A DNA stretch of 64,000 bases from assembly GCF_018381315.1 (NCBI RefSeq), contig NZ_JAGZSD010000001.1, positions 1-64,000 of the forward strand. The letters run 5' to 3'. How positions within the stretch are numbered: position 1 is the stretch's first letter; each line of letters starts with the position of its first letter. The DNA comes from Anaerostipes sp. (GTDB taxonomy: Bacteria; Bacillota; Clostridia; Lachnospirales; Lachnospiraceae). Shown one piece after another: positions 8,139 through 17,403 of the stretch. The notes beneath the pieces are model-generated. The model was not told the DNA's origin. It saw nothing but the letters and a program-made list of their open reading frames with translations, and made no database searches. Position numbers and translations under genes: made by a program.

Positions 8139-9287
8139 ATGGCAAAGCGTATCGTGTTAAATGAAACATCGTATCATGGAAAAGGTGCAGTCAGTGAGAT
8201 TTCAGCAGAAGTCGGAGCCAGAGGTTTTAAGAAAGCTTTTATCTGTTCTGATCCGGATCTTGTAAAGTTCGGTGTGACAAAAAAGGTAACGGATGTACTT
8301 GACCAGGCTGGATATGAATATGAAGTATATTCTAACATTAAGCCAAATCCGACGATTGAAAATGTGCAGACCGGAGTGAAAGCGTTTAAGGAGTCCGGAG
8401 CAGATTACCTGATTGCAATTGGCGGAGGTTCCTCTATGGATACGTCAAAAGCCATAGGAATTATTATTGCCAATCCGGAGTTTGAGGATGTCAGAAGCCT
8501 TGAGGGTGTGGCGCCTACAAAGAATCCTTCTGTGCCGATCATTGCGGTTCCCACAACTGCCGGAACAGCAGCAGAGGTTACCATTAATTATGTAATTACT
8601 GATGTAGAAAAGAGGAGAAAGTTTGTCTGTGTAGATACCCATGATATTCCGGTTATCGCTGTGATTGATCCGGACATGATGTCTTCTATGCCGAAGGGGC
8701 TTACAGCGGCTACCGGAATGGATGCCCTTACACATGCCATTGAAGGATATACTACAAAAGATGCCTGGGAAATGACAGACATGTTCCATTTAAAAGCGAT
8801 TGAACTGATTTCTGAGAATTTAAGAGGTGCAGTAAATAACACAGATGAGGGACGTGAGGGAATGGCCCTCGGACAGTACGTAGCAGGTATGGGATTCTCT
8901 AATGTAGGCCTTGGAATCGTTCATTCTATGGCTCACTCTCTGGGTGCAGTCTATGACACACCTCACGGCGTTGCTAATGCTATTCTTCTTCCGGCAGTCA
9001 TGGAATACAATGCGGATGCTACAGGAGATAAGTATAAGTATATTGCCAAAGCTATGGGAGTGGAAGGCACAGAGGAAATGAGCCAGGAAGAATACAGGAA
9101 GGCTGCTGTGGATGCAGTGAGACAGCTTTCTGTAGATGTGGGGATTCCTCAGGATCTGAAAGAGATTGTGAAGGAAGAAGACATTCAGTTCCTTTCAGAA
9201 TCAGCGGCAGCAGATGCATGTGCGCCGGGAAATCCAAAGGATGCAAGCTTAGAGGATATCATCGGAATTTACAAATCCCTGTTATAG
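8139..9287 (+). CDS. fucO: Lactaldehyde reductase / 1,2-propanediol dehydrogenase
   Basis: Group III Fe-dependent alcohol dehydrogenase, 382 aa, aligning end to end with E. coli FucO: L-N-E-T near the start, G-A-D-Y-L-I-A-I-G-G-G-S (NAD site), N-P-E-F-x-D-V-R-S-L-E-G, T-T-A-G-T-A-A-E-V-T-I-N-Y-V-I-T-D. The metal ligands lie in D-A-L-T-H-A-I-E-G and H-S-M-A-H-S-L-G...P-H-G. It interconverts lactaldehyde and 1,2-propanediol (or 1,3-propanediol in DhaT-type relatives), regenerating NAD+ in deoxy-sugar fermentation. No fucose genes are adjacent, so use with glycerol or methylglyoxal metabolism is equally possible. AAGGAGG precedes the ATG. Confidence 0.9.
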   Translation: MAKRIVLNETSYHGKGAVSEISAEVGARGFKKAFICSDPDLVKFGVTKKVTDVLDQAGYEYEVYSNIKPNPTIENVQTGVKAFKESGADYLIAIGGGSSMDTSKAIGIIIANPEFEDVRSLEGVAPTKNPSVPIIAVPTTAGTAAEVTINYVITDVEKRRKFVCVDTHDIPVIAVIDPDMMSSMPKGLTAATGMDALTHAIEGYTTKDAWEMTDMFHLKAIELISENLRGAVNNTDEGREGMALGQYVAGMGFSNVGLGIVHSMAHSLGAVYDTPHGVANAILLPAVMEYNADATGDKYKYIAKAMGVEGTEEMSQEEYRKAAVDAVRQLSVDVGIPQDLKEIVKEEDIQFLSESAAADACAPGNPKDASLEDIIGIYKSLL

Positions 9288-9310
9288 CAGCAGGATTAGA
9301 TACTGAAGGG

Positions 9311-9355
9311 AAAAAAGAATCCGGGACAGCCAAAATGCTGTGCCGGATTCTTTTA
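9311..9355. terminator. Strong bidirectional terminator
   Basis: A stem GAATCCGG-x-ACAGC / GCTGT-x-CCGGATTC with a CAAAAT loop is flanked by AAAAAA on the left and TTTTAA on the right. It can end both fucO and the convergent GDPD gene. Confidence 0.85.
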
Positions 9356-10399
9356 ATGTTTGTTAAGAAACTGATTCAGAAATTCCTGTTTTTTCAGGTT
9401 GAGAGAACACAAATCTACCTCTGTATTTGTTAAGTAATCTGTGTAAACCCCATAAACTCCAAGCTTCATATATTCTCTGGTTTCATAGACGCTGTTGACT
9501 GTATGGGTAAAAGAGTAAATGCCGGCCTTACTGAGTAATTCCATTCTGAAATCATTGACACTGCCGGACGGAACAGTAACGGCTTCAATCCCGTTAGCTT
9601 TACAAAACCGTATCATCTTGCTGAAAGCAACGTCCGTCTGCTTGTAGGTCGTATATACAACATGGCGGAAGGGATGAACTTGCTTGATGGCATAATACAT
9701 TGGCTGATTATAAATCTGTACGATCAGCCGGTCAAGAAGATATTTCTTATTCATCTTCTCAGCAGTCCGTACTATGACTGAGAAATCATCTTTTGCTGCA
9801 GCGGCATCGCTGTCCTTTGTGTCTGTCATTATGTAAGTATCAGGATATCGGTCCATGAGTTCAAAGAGTTCTTTTAATGAGACGGATGTATACTTTCCAT
9901 AAAGCTTGACCCTTTTAAATTGCGCATAAGAAACGGGGCTGCCCCCTTTGCTTTTCGGATCACTTAAATCCTTTCCCCAATAATGCCGGGCAACCATGAC
10001 ATGATCAGTGGTCTGCATCAGATCCACTTCAAAAACCTTGAAGCCCTTTTCATAAGAGTTTAAGAAAGCATCTTTGGAATTTGTATATTCTTTTCCGTCG
10101 ATCTCACCCAGAGCATGGGCAACAGCGCGGTGGTCATACCATTGCTTTGTGTTCTCTTTTTGTTCTTCAGATGTTTTTTCTGTGCCGGTTTGTACGGGCT
10201 TTTCCTGTGACTTCCATGTCTCCTTGCTGTAGCTTTTGTAAACATGGACTCCTGAGAATATGGCGGCGCCCAAAACAGCGAAAAAGGACAGATACAGAGC
10301 AGCCTTCTGTGCTGCCGCCCGTATATGCCGTGGCTGATGTTTTGCTTTTTTTACGGCTTTTTTGATTGATTCTGTTTTAAATTTTTTTCGGGTGCGCAT
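9353..10399 (-). CDS. Glycerophosphodiester phosphodiesterase, membrane-anchored
   Basis: GDPD-family enzyme of about 348 aa. It starts with a strongly basic stretch and one membrane segment (L-Y-L-S-F-F-A-V-L-G-A-A-I-F-S-G, residues about 33-50). The catalytic domain follows outside the membrane, with A-H-A-L-G-E, the E-x-D metal site in F-E-V-D-L-M-Q-T-T-D and the second His in A-R-H-Y-W-G. It splits glycerophosphodiesters to glycerol 3-phosphate and an alcohol. The start chosen has AAGGAAG 8 bases upstream; a frame extending 25 codons further upstream lacks such a site. Its neighbour gldA also acts on glycerol. Confidence 0.85.
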   Translation of the reverse strand: MRTRKKFKTESIKKAVKKAKHQPRHIRAAAQKAALYLSFFAVLGAAIFSGVHVYKSYSKETWKSQEKPVQTGTEKTSEEQKENTKQWYDHRAVAHALGEIDGKEYTNSKDAFLNSYEKGFKVFEVDLMQTTDHVMVARHYWGKDLSDPKSKGGSPVSYAQFKRVKLYGKYTSVSLKELFELMDRYPDTYIMTDTKDSDAAAAKDDFSVIVRTAEKMNKKYLLDRLIVQIYNQPMYYAIKQVHPFRHVVYTTYKQTDVAFSKMIRFCKANGIEAVTVPSGSVNDFRMELLSKAGIYSFTHTVNSVYETREYMKLGVYGVYTDYLTNTEVDLCSLNLKKQEFLNQFLNKH

Positions 10400-10645
10400 A
10401 CACTTCTTCCTTTGTAAAGAGATTGTAATAAATGCGTTAAATAATAATATAACATAAAAATAACAGAAAAGCATTGGCTGTGTCTATCTTTATTTATCGG
10501 GGAGCCTTTCCAAGTATTCCTATGACAAAGTTTTAACATTCAGCGGTGGATTTTCAAAAGAACTTCATGGTATAGTAAATATATTGATACTAGTTAATCT
10601 CTCAAACGATTCATAAGAATCAAAGTATTCAAGGAGGAAATCACT

Positions 10646-11728
10646 ATGGCAAGTATTATCGCAAGCCCAAGCCGTTATATTCAGGGAAAAGGGGAGATCA
10701 AGAACCTGTGTACATACGCACAGAACTATGGAAGCAACCTTTTTGTGCTGACAAGTCCGTCCGGAAGAAAAAGGGTGGAGCCTTCCATCACAGATGGTCA
10801 GGGTGATGCAAAGATTACATATGAGGCATTTAACGGAGAGTGCTGCATGACAGAGATCAATCGTGTTATGGAGATGTGTGAAAAAGCCGGAAGCGAAGTT
10901 ATCGTGGGAATCGGCGGCGGAAAAATTCACGACACTGCAAAGGCAGTGGCTTACTATATGAAAAAGCCGGTGATCATAGTGCCGACCATTGCATCTACAG
11001 ATGCTCCGTGCAGTGCACTGTCTGTTATCTATACTGATGAAGGTGTCTTCGAGAAATACCTGTTCCTTCCTGCAAGTCCGAATATGGTGCTGGTGGATAC
11101 TGATATCGTCAGCAAAGCGCCGGAACGCCTTTTGGTAGCCGGAATGGGAGACGCACTGGCAACATATTTTGAGGCGAGGGCATGTAAGCAGTCTGACGCA
11201 TCCAACTGTGTGGGCGGAAAGATTACACTTGCTGCAATGGCTCTGGCAGAACTTTGTTATGAAACTTTGATGGATGAAGGAATTGATGCAAAACTTGCTG
11301 TCCGTGAAAATATCTGCACAAAAGCAGTGGAACATGTCATTGAGGCAAATACCTATCTGTCAGGAATCGGATTTGAGAGCGGCGGATTGGCCGGGGCACA
11401 TGCAATCCACAACGGTTTAACTGCAATCCCGGAAACCCATGAGTTTTATCATGGAGAGAAGGTAGCTTTCGGAACCTTGGTACAGCTGGTTCTGGAAGGG
11501 GCAGACCAGGATGAGATTCAGGAGGTTCTGGGATTCTGCCAGGAGGCAGAGCTTCCGACTACCCTTGCGGATCTGGGAATCAAGGAAGTCAAAGAAGAAC
11601 AGATCATGGAAGTAGCGCGCCTTGCATGCTCTCCGGATGACACCCTGGGCAACATGCCGTTTGAAGTGACTCCGGAGGATGTATATGCAGCGATTATCGC
11701 AGCGGACGCATTGGGAAGATACTATTAA
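10646..11728 (+). CDS. gldA: Glycerol dehydrogenase
   Basis: NAD-dependent, metal-dependent glycerol dehydrogenase of 360 aa, oxidising glycerol to dihydroxyacetone. Family marks: S-P-S-R-Y-I-Q-G-K-G near the start, the NAD site V-G-I-G-G-G-K-I-H-D-T-A-K, P-T-I-A-S-T-D-A-P-C-S-A, and the zinc ligands in G-D-A-L-A-T-Y-F-E-A, G-A-H-A-I-H-N-G and H-G-E-K-V-A-F-G. AAGGAGG lies 8 bases before the ATG. A -10-like TATAGT occurs at 10571. The next gene is convergent and overlaps by 4 bases. No dihydroxyacetone kinase is seen in the window. Confidence 0.93.
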   Translation: MASIIASPSRYIQGKGEIKNLCTYAQNYGSNLFVLTSPSGRKRVEPSITDGQGDAKITYEAFNGECCMTEINRVMEMCEKAGSEVIVGIGGGKIHDTAKAVAYYMKKPVIIVPTIASTDAPCSALSVIYTDEGVFEKYLFLPASPNMVLVDTDIVSKAPERLLVAGMGDALATYFEARACKQSDASNCVGGKITLAAMALAELCYETLMDEGIDAKLAVRENICTKAVEHVIEANTYLSGIGFESGGLAGAHAIHNGLTAIPETHEFYHGEKVAFGTLVQLVLEGADQDEIQEVLGFCQEAELPTTLADLGIKEVKEEQIMEVARLACSPDDTLGNMPFEVTPEDVYAAIIAADALGRYY

Positions 11729-12354
11729 GATTCCTGCCTGCGGCATAAATGCTTTCCTGTAAGGAAGCACACAGCGCATAACAGGACAAGGACTGCGGCC
11801 ATCAGGACAGCGCAGTGAAGAAAAAAGGCATCCGGCAGGATGGTGATGACAGGGTCAAAAGCTTCATCAAAAATCCAGTAATCATTGGAGAAGGCAAGTT
11901 CGTGAAATATCACGAAGGACCTGTCCCATCCGGCCGCCCAGATAAGGACTCCGAAAATCAGGGGAAGCAGGGCGGCTAAAACGGATGCTTTTTTTAAAAA
12001 GCGGAAATCCTTTTTTTCCCGCTTCCATAAAAGGCCTGCAAGGATTATGATAAAAGATGCCGCACAGGCATATTGAATACCGGAGAAAATACGCTTCACA
12101 TCCTGAAAGTGAATCTTTCCTTCCTCTGACATGGAAAGAGAGGGGAACTTCAGGTCTTTTTTATAAAATACAGAATTATAGTCGATCAGCCGGTCATAAT
12201 TTTCTCTGATTTGTTTTTCAGAGTATCCGGATTCCCGGCTGATATGGAGCAGCTGAATATCAGCGTAATAAAGCGGCCGGAAGTTCAGCGTGAAGATGAC
12301 CGAAAATGTAATAAGAAACACCGATAATGAGATTGTAAGCAGAAATTGTTTCAT
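11725..12354 (-). CDS. DUF1461 (TIGR01906) integral membrane protein
   Basis: 209-aa membrane protein with four hydrophobic segments (residues about 5-25, 97-118, 128-147 and 180-203). Between segments 1 and 2 lies the extracytoplasmic stretch typical of the family, with Y-x-x-L-I-D-Y-N and L-x-F-P-S-L-S-M-S-E-E-G-K-x-H-F-x-D-V-K. The family is uncharacterised and common in Firmicutes. Start: M-K-Q-F-L-L rather than an ATG 36 bases upstream that would add an unlikely hydrophilic leader. Confidence 0.75.
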   Translation of the reverse strand: MKQFLLTISLSVFLITFSVIFTLNFRPLYYADIQLLHISRESGYSEKQIRENYDRLIDYNSVFYKKDLKFPSLSMSEEGKIHFQDVKRIFSGIQYACAASFIIILAGLLWKREKKDFRFLKKASVLAALLPLIFGVLIWAAGWDRSFVIFHELAFSNDYWIFDEAFDPVITILPDAFFLHCAVLMAAVLVLLCAVCFLTGKHLCRRQES

Positions 12355-12399
12355 GATGCACCGCCTTTCATGAAACCCATTATAACACAAGGAAGTACC

Positions 12400-13149
12400 A
12401 TGATAGCGATTATTTCACCTGCAAAAAATATGAAAGTCAGGAATGAGAAACAGAAGAATCTGACAGCCCCTGTCTTTTTTGAGAAGACTGAGCAGATTTA
12501 TGAAGAATTGAAAACTTTAAAGCCCTGGGAGATCGAATCCTTGATGAAGGTAAATGAAAAGATTGCCCTGCAGGCTTTTTTAGATATACAGGATTTTAAA
12601 AACGGACCCGGCAGCGCTGCCATTCTCACCTATGACGGCCTGGTTTTTCAGAATATAAAGGCAGCAGACTTTAACGGATGGGATATGAAATATGCCCGGA
12701 AACATGTCAGAATCCTGAGCGGGATGTACGGAGTGCTGAAGCCGGCAGATGCCATTCATCCGTACCGTCTGGAGATGGGGTGCAGGTTTAAGCCGGCGGG
12801 GCAGAGCCTGTACCAGTTTTGGGGAGATGAGATTTATAAGGAACTTTACAGAGAACAGGATGTAATCCTCAATCTGGCTTCCGAAGAGTATGCGAAAACT
12901 GTGAGGAAGTATCTGGATGGGCCGGACCGTTTTGTGGACGTGGAATTTCTCACCATGAGGGGCGGAAAACTCCGGACCATCGTGGCATGGGCCAAGATGG
13001 CCAGAGGACAGATGGTCCGTCATATTGTGAAAAACAGGATTGACCGGCCGGAGGATATCAAAGAGTTTGACTGGGATGGATATGCGTATGAACCGTCTCT
13101 GTCGACAGAATCCAAGTATGTATTTATCCGGCGGGATTTAAAGGTTTAA
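12400..13149 (+). CDS. yaaA: YaaA family peroxide stress protein
   Basis: 249-aa protein of the YaaA (DUF328/UPF0246) family: I-I-S-P-A-K-N-M at the start, Y-D-G-L-V-F-Q, H-V-R-I-L-S-G-M-Y-G-V-L-K-P, I-x-P-Y-R-L-E-M-G, and a C-terminal basic stretch with M-A-R. YaaA lowers free iron under H2O2 stress in E. coli and binds DNA in vitro. Start taken at M-I-A-I-I-S after GGAAG. Full family length. It overlaps the convergent tspO gene by 4 bases. Confidence 0.9.
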   Translation: MIAIISPAKNMKVRNEKQKNLTAPVFFEKTEQIYEELKTLKPWEIESLMKVNEKIALQAFLDIQDFKNGPGSAAILTYDGLVFQNIKAADFNGWDMKYARKHVRILSGMYGVLKPADAIHPYRLEMGCRFKPAGQSLYQFWGDEIYKELYREQDVILNLASEEYAKTVRKYLDGPDRFVDVEFLTMRGGKLRTIVAWAKMARGQMVRHIVKNRIDRPEDIKEFDWDGYAYEPSLSTESKYVFIRRDLKV

Positions 13150-13622
13150 TTGACGATCAGGAATCCGAGGTTTAACAGGGCCGCGAAAAGACACCAGACG
13201 ATATACGGAATCAGAAGGCAGGCAGATTTTCTGATGAATTTCTTGTAGACATAAAACATCAGTGCGTTGAGCAGATTCAGAGCTAAAATCCATACAAAGG
13301 AGAAGAACACCAGCCCATATTCAAAGAAAATGATCGGCCAGAAGAACAGAAAGCAGGACACGGCAAGAAACAGCTTAAGTCCCTGCTTTTTTTCCTGCTC
13401 TGTTATGTCTGAGACCAGCATTGTATAAAGGCTTAACCCGAGTAAAATATCGAGGATCAGCCATACTACAGAAAAGATCCATGGAGCCGGAACGAAGGGA
13501 GGTTTATTCAGCTGGCGGAAGACCTCATCCATCCGGGGAGTTAAAAGCCTGGACAGCAGGCTTACCAGAATCGGAAATACGATGCAGAGTTTTAATAGCT
13601 GCTTTTTTGACAATTGTTTCAT
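13146..13622 (-). CDS. tspO: TspO/MBR family membrane protein
   Basis: 158-aa tryptophan-rich sensory protein homologue with five membrane helices. The family sequence K-P-P-F-V-P-A-P-W-I-F-S-V-V-W-L-I-L is present at residues about 44-61, and the last helix carries P-Y-I-V-W-C-L-F-A-A-L-L-N. TspO proteins bind porphyrins and related ligands. The ATG used (M-K-Q-L-S-K-K-Q) is internal to a slightly longer frame and begins at a typical cytosolic N-terminus. Confidence 0.88.
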   Translation of the reverse strand: MKQLSKKQLLKLCIVFPILVSLLSRLLTPRMDEVFRQLNKPPFVPAPWIFSVVWLILDILLGLSLYTMLVSDITEQEKKQGLKLFLAVSCFLFFWPIIFFEYGLVFFSFVWILALNLLNALMFYVYKKFIRKSACLLIPYIVWCLFAALLNLGFLIVN

Positions 13623-13716
13623 AACACACACCTGGGCCTTTTTACATAGTCTATGCAGCAAGGGTTGTATATCTTGACAAAAAAAGTTATTATAGTGGGA
13701 AAAGGAGAGATGCGAG

Positions 13717-14310
13717 ATGGAATTAAAGTGTCCGAAGATATATCAAAACGGAAAATATTTAGCTTACGGCGGCAATCAGGAATGGTTTCCAGGCACTTTC
13801 CAGCGCCGGGCGGGATGCGGCAGCGTTACGGGCACCAATATCGCCGTCTGTGAGGGACTGTTTTCTAAAGAGGTTAAGGATCCTGCTTCTATATCCTATG
13901 AATCATATCTGGAACTTATGGAAGAGATGTATCGTTATATGACGCCCGGTTTTATGGGCTATCCGCTGATCGGAAAGTTTAAAAAGGATTTTATAAGCTT
14001 TGCATCCGGCAGAGGCAGGGAACTCAGGGCAAAGAGTATGTTTCTGCCAAGAGACAGGCAGGCCTGCCTGGAATTTATCAAAGAAGGACTGTACAGCGGA
14101 CACCCCGTTGCCCTGCTGATCTGGAGACATTCCAGGAAGGAGTTCCGTGAGGACAACTGGCATTGGGTGACCATCACAGGGTATGACGAGGAGAAGCGTA
14201 CTTTGATCTGGTCCAACTGCGGAGAAAGAGAAGAGATTCCAGAGAAAGTACTTCTTGATGACTCCGCCAGATATTACATCGGTCTTGTGAGATTTGAAGA
14301 AATAATTTAA
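13717..14310 (+). CDS. C39-like papain-fold cysteine peptidase family protein
   Basis: 197-aa cytosolic protein. Near residue 33 R-R-A-G-C-G-S-V-T-G-T-N supplies a candidate catalytic Cys at the start of a helix. W-H-W-V-T-I-T-G-Y at residues 147-155 supplies the His, and W-S-N-C-G at residues 164-168 an Asn. The order Cys-His-Asn and the W-x-x-I-T-G-Y strand are typical of C39-like/papain-fold proteins. No signal peptide. Substrate unknown; it is not beside a bacteriocin or lantibiotic transporter. GGAGAG lies 8 bases before the ATG. Confidence 0.6.
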   Translation: MELKCPKIYQNGKYLAYGGNQEWFPGTFQRRAGCGSVTGTNIAVCEGLFSKEVKDPASISYESYLELMEEMYRYMTPGFMGYPLIGKFKKDFISFASGRGRELRAKSMFLPRDRQACLEFIKEGLYSGHPVALLIWRHSRKEFREDNWHWVTITGYDEEKRTLIWSNCGEREEIPEKVLLDDSARYYIGLVRFEEII

Positions 14311-14400
14311 GGAGTTCCGATTTTTACAATTCATATGAAATGAAAGAGAGTAAGCTGTAGTCCATCAGTAAGAAACGAATAAATAAGAGTTGGGAACAAA

Positions 14401-14447
14401 GGCGTTCACCGGATGATGATCCGGAGGACGCCTTTTCCTTGTTTGTG
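14401..14447 (+). terminator. Hairpin in front of the permease gene
   Basis: GGCGT-x3-CCGGA / TCCGG-x3-ACGCC with loop TGATGA is followed by TTTTCCTTGTTT. It lies 18 bases upstream of the permease ribosome-binding site, so it could end upstream transcription or act as a leader attenuator. Confidence 0.6.
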
Positions 14448-14464
14448 AAAAAGGAGTGGTATAT

Positions 14465-15835
14465 ATGGAGACTACAAAAAAGTTGGGACTTGGAAGTGCG
14501 GTATCTGTCTGTGTGGGCCTGATCGTTGCAACAAGCTGTCTGCTTTCCCTGGGGCAGGGGATGGGGCTTGCAGGCAAGAATTTCATTATCGCATTATTTG
14601 TTGTACTGATCTTAAACGGTTTTTTGGCATTGAGCTTTTCAGAGCTTCATTCCATGATGCCAAAGGCAGAAGGAGGGCTTGGGCAGTATACATTGGTGGG
14701 CCTTGGACCGGTAGCATCAATGATCTCTACACTTTCCGCATATGTAATCGTGGATATTTTATCAGGATCTGTAGAGATTGCCATGTGCGGGACAGTACTC
14801 CACCAGATATTTCTTCCTCAGATCCCGGCGCCGGTGATCAGTGTCATCCTTCTGGGAGTTTTGTCTTATGTGAATTATAAGGGAGTGGATTTTTTTGCAA
14901 GGATACAGAACATCGTAGTATTTCTGCTGCTGGCTTCGTTTCTCCTGATGGGGATTATCAGCTTTTTCCATCTGGGGACAGGGGAAGTGATCACTGCCGC
15001 ACAGCAGACAAAACCCCAGGTCACAGGCATCGGAGGAATCGTATCCTTATCTGCCCTGGCATTCTGGCTGTTTATCGGCATTGAGTTTGTTATCCCCGTG
15101 TCTAAAGATCTGAAAAATCCAAAGCGGGATGTGCTTTTGGCTATGATTATCGGCATTGTGGTGCTGTTTGGAGTTCAGGCCCTTCTCGGTGTGGGAATGA
15201 CCCAATATGTCACCTTACAGGAACTTGCCGCCAACCCGATGCCCCATATGCTGTTTGCGGAACGCTGCATGGGCCAGATGGGAGTTTACTGGATGGGAAT
15301 TGTTACTCTTTTGGCAGGGATCAGCACAGTCAACACAGTCCTCGGCGGCATTCCCAATATCCTGAGCGGCATGGCGGAAAATGAATTATTCCCCGCAGCT
15401 TTTCAAAGAAAAAATAAATATGGAGTTCCGGCGGCAGGAATTGCCCTGCTGAGCGGCGGAATCATTGTATTAATTGTCAGCGGATTTACCCAGTCTTCAG
15501 GGCTTACGAACATCATTCTGGCGGCATCCTGTTTCTGGCTTACATCTTATATTATGGTCAATATCACAGTGCTTATTTTAAGAAAACGGTATCCGGAGGC
15601 AGAGGGAAGGAATCAAAAACTTATGTTTAAGGGCATCCCTCAGATCATCTGTATCATAGGAGATATCTACATGATTTTAAATATAGCGGAAGGAGATGCA
15701 AAGATTTTGATTTATAAAATTTTCGGCACACTGCTCTTGGCACTGACGGCATTCTCAGTGGTATGGGTTAAAGGAATCAAAAAAAGAGGAACCGTGGAAT
15801 GTCCGGAAATGCAGACAGTAAATACAATGGCATGA
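14465..15835 (+). CDS. APC family amino-acid/amine permease
   Basis: Secondary transporter of 456 aa with about 12 membrane helices. Helix 1 carries the APC pattern G-L-G-S-A-V-S-V-C-V-G-L-I-V-A-T. Helix 6 has the F-W-L-F-I-G-I-E-F segment, followed by K-D-L-K-N-P-K-R-D as in amino-acid permeases. It opens the amine oxidation cluster and probably brings in its substrate. The ATG at M-E-T-T-K-K has AAGGAG 8 bases upstream; a GTG three codons earlier is embedded in that site and is unlikely. Confidence 0.85.
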   Translation: METTKKLGLGSAVSVCVGLIVATSCLLSLGQGMGLAGKNFIIALFVVLILNGFLALSFSELHSMMPKAEGGLGQYTLVGLGPVASMISTLSAYVIVDILSGSVEIAMCGTVLHQIFLPQIPAPVISVILLGVLSYVNYKGVDFFARIQNIVVFLLLASFLLMGIISFFHLGTGEVITAAQQTKPQVTGIGGIVSLSALAFWLFIGIEFVIPVSKDLKNPKRDVLLAMIIGIVVLFGVQALLGVGMTQYVTLQELAANPMPHMLFAERCMGQMGVYWMGIVTLLAGISTVNTVLGGIPNILSGMAENELFPAAFQRKNKYGVPAAGIALLSGGIIVLIVSGFTQSSGLTNIILAASCFWLTSYIMVNITVLILRKRYPEAEGRNQKLMFKGIPQIICIIGDIYMILNIAEGDAKILIYKIFGTLLLALTAFSVVWVKGIKKRGTVECPEMQTVNTMA

Positions 15836-15901
15836 CAGTTCGGCCAGTGATATATGCCGGCAGACAGTAAATATTCATATTTCATACAGGAGGATCAGAT
15901 T

Positions 15902-17035
15902 ATGAGCAAAGCGAAGGTTGATTTTTTATATTTAAATGAAGAGGAAATGGTGAAGCTTGGGGTGTCAGATATGAAGGGCTGTGTGGAAAGCATGGAAGAT
16001 ATGTTCCGGCTTCTTAGCAAGGGGGATTACGCCATGGGAGGGTCTAACGGCAATTCCCATGGATGTATGGTTTCTTTTCCGGATGCTTCGCCGTTTCCGA
16101 ACATGCCGGTGAACGGTCCTGACCGGAGGTTTATGGCGATGCCTGCCTATTTAGGCGGAGAGTATGATATGGCAGGCATGAAGTGGTACGGATCCAATGT
16201 GGAAAACAAAGAGAAAGGTCTTCCAAGATCCATCCTGATGCTTATGCTGAATGACAAAGAAACCGGGGCGCCGAGATCTCTGATGTCTGCAAATCTGCTG
16301 AGTGCTTACCGCACAGGGGCGGTCCCGGGCGTCGGCGCCAAACATCTGGCGAGAAAAAATTCAAAAGTTCTTGCAGTCTACGGACCCGGTGTTATGAATA
16401 AAACGGCATTGGAGGCCTTTGTCTGCACGTGTCCGGATCTGGATACGATTAAAATTAAAGGAAGAGGCAAAGGTTCCATTGAAAGCTTTATAGATTATGT
16501 GAAAACAAAGTTCCCTCAGTTTAAGACCATAGAGGTATCAGAAACATTGGAAGAGCTTGTCCGGGGATCGGATATTATCAGCATGGCAACATCCTGTCCG
16601 GAGGGTTCTAAAAATTATCCGATGATCAAGGAGGAATGGATCAAGCCGGGAGCATTTTTCAGCCTTCCCGCATGTGCCAACTTTGAGGATGATTTTTTGA
16701 TCAACAGGGCAAAGACTGTGGTAGATAATTTTGGACTTTATGAAGCGTGGACTGAGGAATACCCTCATCCGTCTTTTGAAACCGTAGCCATCATCGGTAC
16801 TAAATTTGTGGATATGTATCATGATGGTATGATGCCGAGAGAAAAAATAGAAGATATCGGCGATATCATCAATGGAAAGGTTCCGGGGAGAAAAAATGAT
16901 GATGAGATCATTCTGTTCTCCATTGGAGGAATGCCAGTGGAAGATGTAGCGTGGGGAACAGAACTCTATCGGAAAGCACTGGACCAGGGAGTTGGGACGA
17001 AGCTTAACCTGTGGGATGCACCGAGGATGGCGTGA
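15902..17035 (+). CDS. Ornithine cyclodeaminase/mu-crystallin family protein (tyramine-oxidase subunit B-like)
   Basis: 377-aa protein of the OCD/mu-crystallin fold. The Rossmann segment is K-V-L-A-V-Y-G-P-G-V-M-N-K, preceded by L-L-S-A-Y-R-T-G-A-V-P-G-V-G-A-K-H-L and followed by S-D-I-I-S-M-A-T-S-C-P-E. The subgroup is longer than classical OCD. In annotation schemes I recall, such proteins beside HcnAB-like genes are called tyramine oxidase subunit B; that label is from memory. It sits between the permease and the 2Fe-2S subunit gene and is likely part of the same pathway. Start set by CAGGAGG. Confidence 0.75.
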   Translation: MSKAKVDFLYLNEEEMVKLGVSDMKGCVESMEDMFRLLSKGDYAMGGSNGNSHGCMVSFPDASPFPNMPVNGPDRRFMAMPAYLGGEYDMAGMKWYGSNVENKEKGLPRSILMLMLNDKETGAPRSLMSANLLSAYRTGAVPGVGAKHLARKNSKVLAVYGPGVMNKTALEAFVCTCPDLDTIKIKGRGKGSIESFIDYVKTKFPQFKTIEVSETLEELVRGSDIISMATSCPEGSKNYPMIKEEWIKPGAFFSLPACANFEDDFLINRAKTVVDNFGLYEAWTEEYPHPSFETVAIIGTKFVDMYHDGMMPREKIEDIGDIINGKVPGRKNDDEIILFSIGGMPVEDVAWGTELYRKALDQGVGTKLNLWDAPRMA

Positions 17036-17072
17036 GTTTATTATCACCGACTGGAAAAGGAGGGTTTTAAAT

Positions 17073-17396
17073 ATGAGAATTGAAGAACATCCCATTTTAG
17101 GAAAAACAGATAAGGGAAAGGAGGTTTCTTTCTTTTATGACGGCAGGCCTATGACGGGTTATGAGGGTGAACCGATTGCGGCGGCGCTGAAGGCTGCAGG
17201 GGTGATGGTGCACCGGCATACGAAAAAGTATGGTAAGCCGCGGGGTATTTTTTGTGCCATCGGGCGCTGTACAGACTGTGTTATGGTTGTGGATGGAAGG
17301 CCCAATGTGAGGACTTGTGTGACACCTCTGAAAGAAGGAATGAGGGTGCAGACTCAGTACGGAGTCAGTGCAGGGAATAATCAGATGAAGGGATGA
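17073..17396 (+). CDS. 2Fe-2S subunit of an amine/amino-acid oxidase (HcnA-like)
   Basis: 107-aa 2Fe-2S ferredoxin-like protein of the Fer2_4 type, as in the small subunit of hydrogen-cyanide synthase, opine oxidase and sarcosine oxidase. The cysteines lie in F-C-A-I-G-R-C-T-D-C-V-M-V-V-D-G and, further on, R-T-C-V-T-P. Together with the two flavoproteins downstream it would pass electrons between FAD centres. AAGGAGG is 7 bases before the ATG, and the FAD subunit gene begins 7 bases after the stop. Confidence 0.88.
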   Translation: MRIEEHPILGKTDKGKEVSFFYDGRPMTGYEGEPIAAALKAAGVMVHRHTKKYGKPRGIFCAIGRCTDCVMVVDGRPNVRTCVTPLKEGMRVQTQYGVSAGNNQMKG

Positions 17397-17403
17397 TGAA
17401 AAT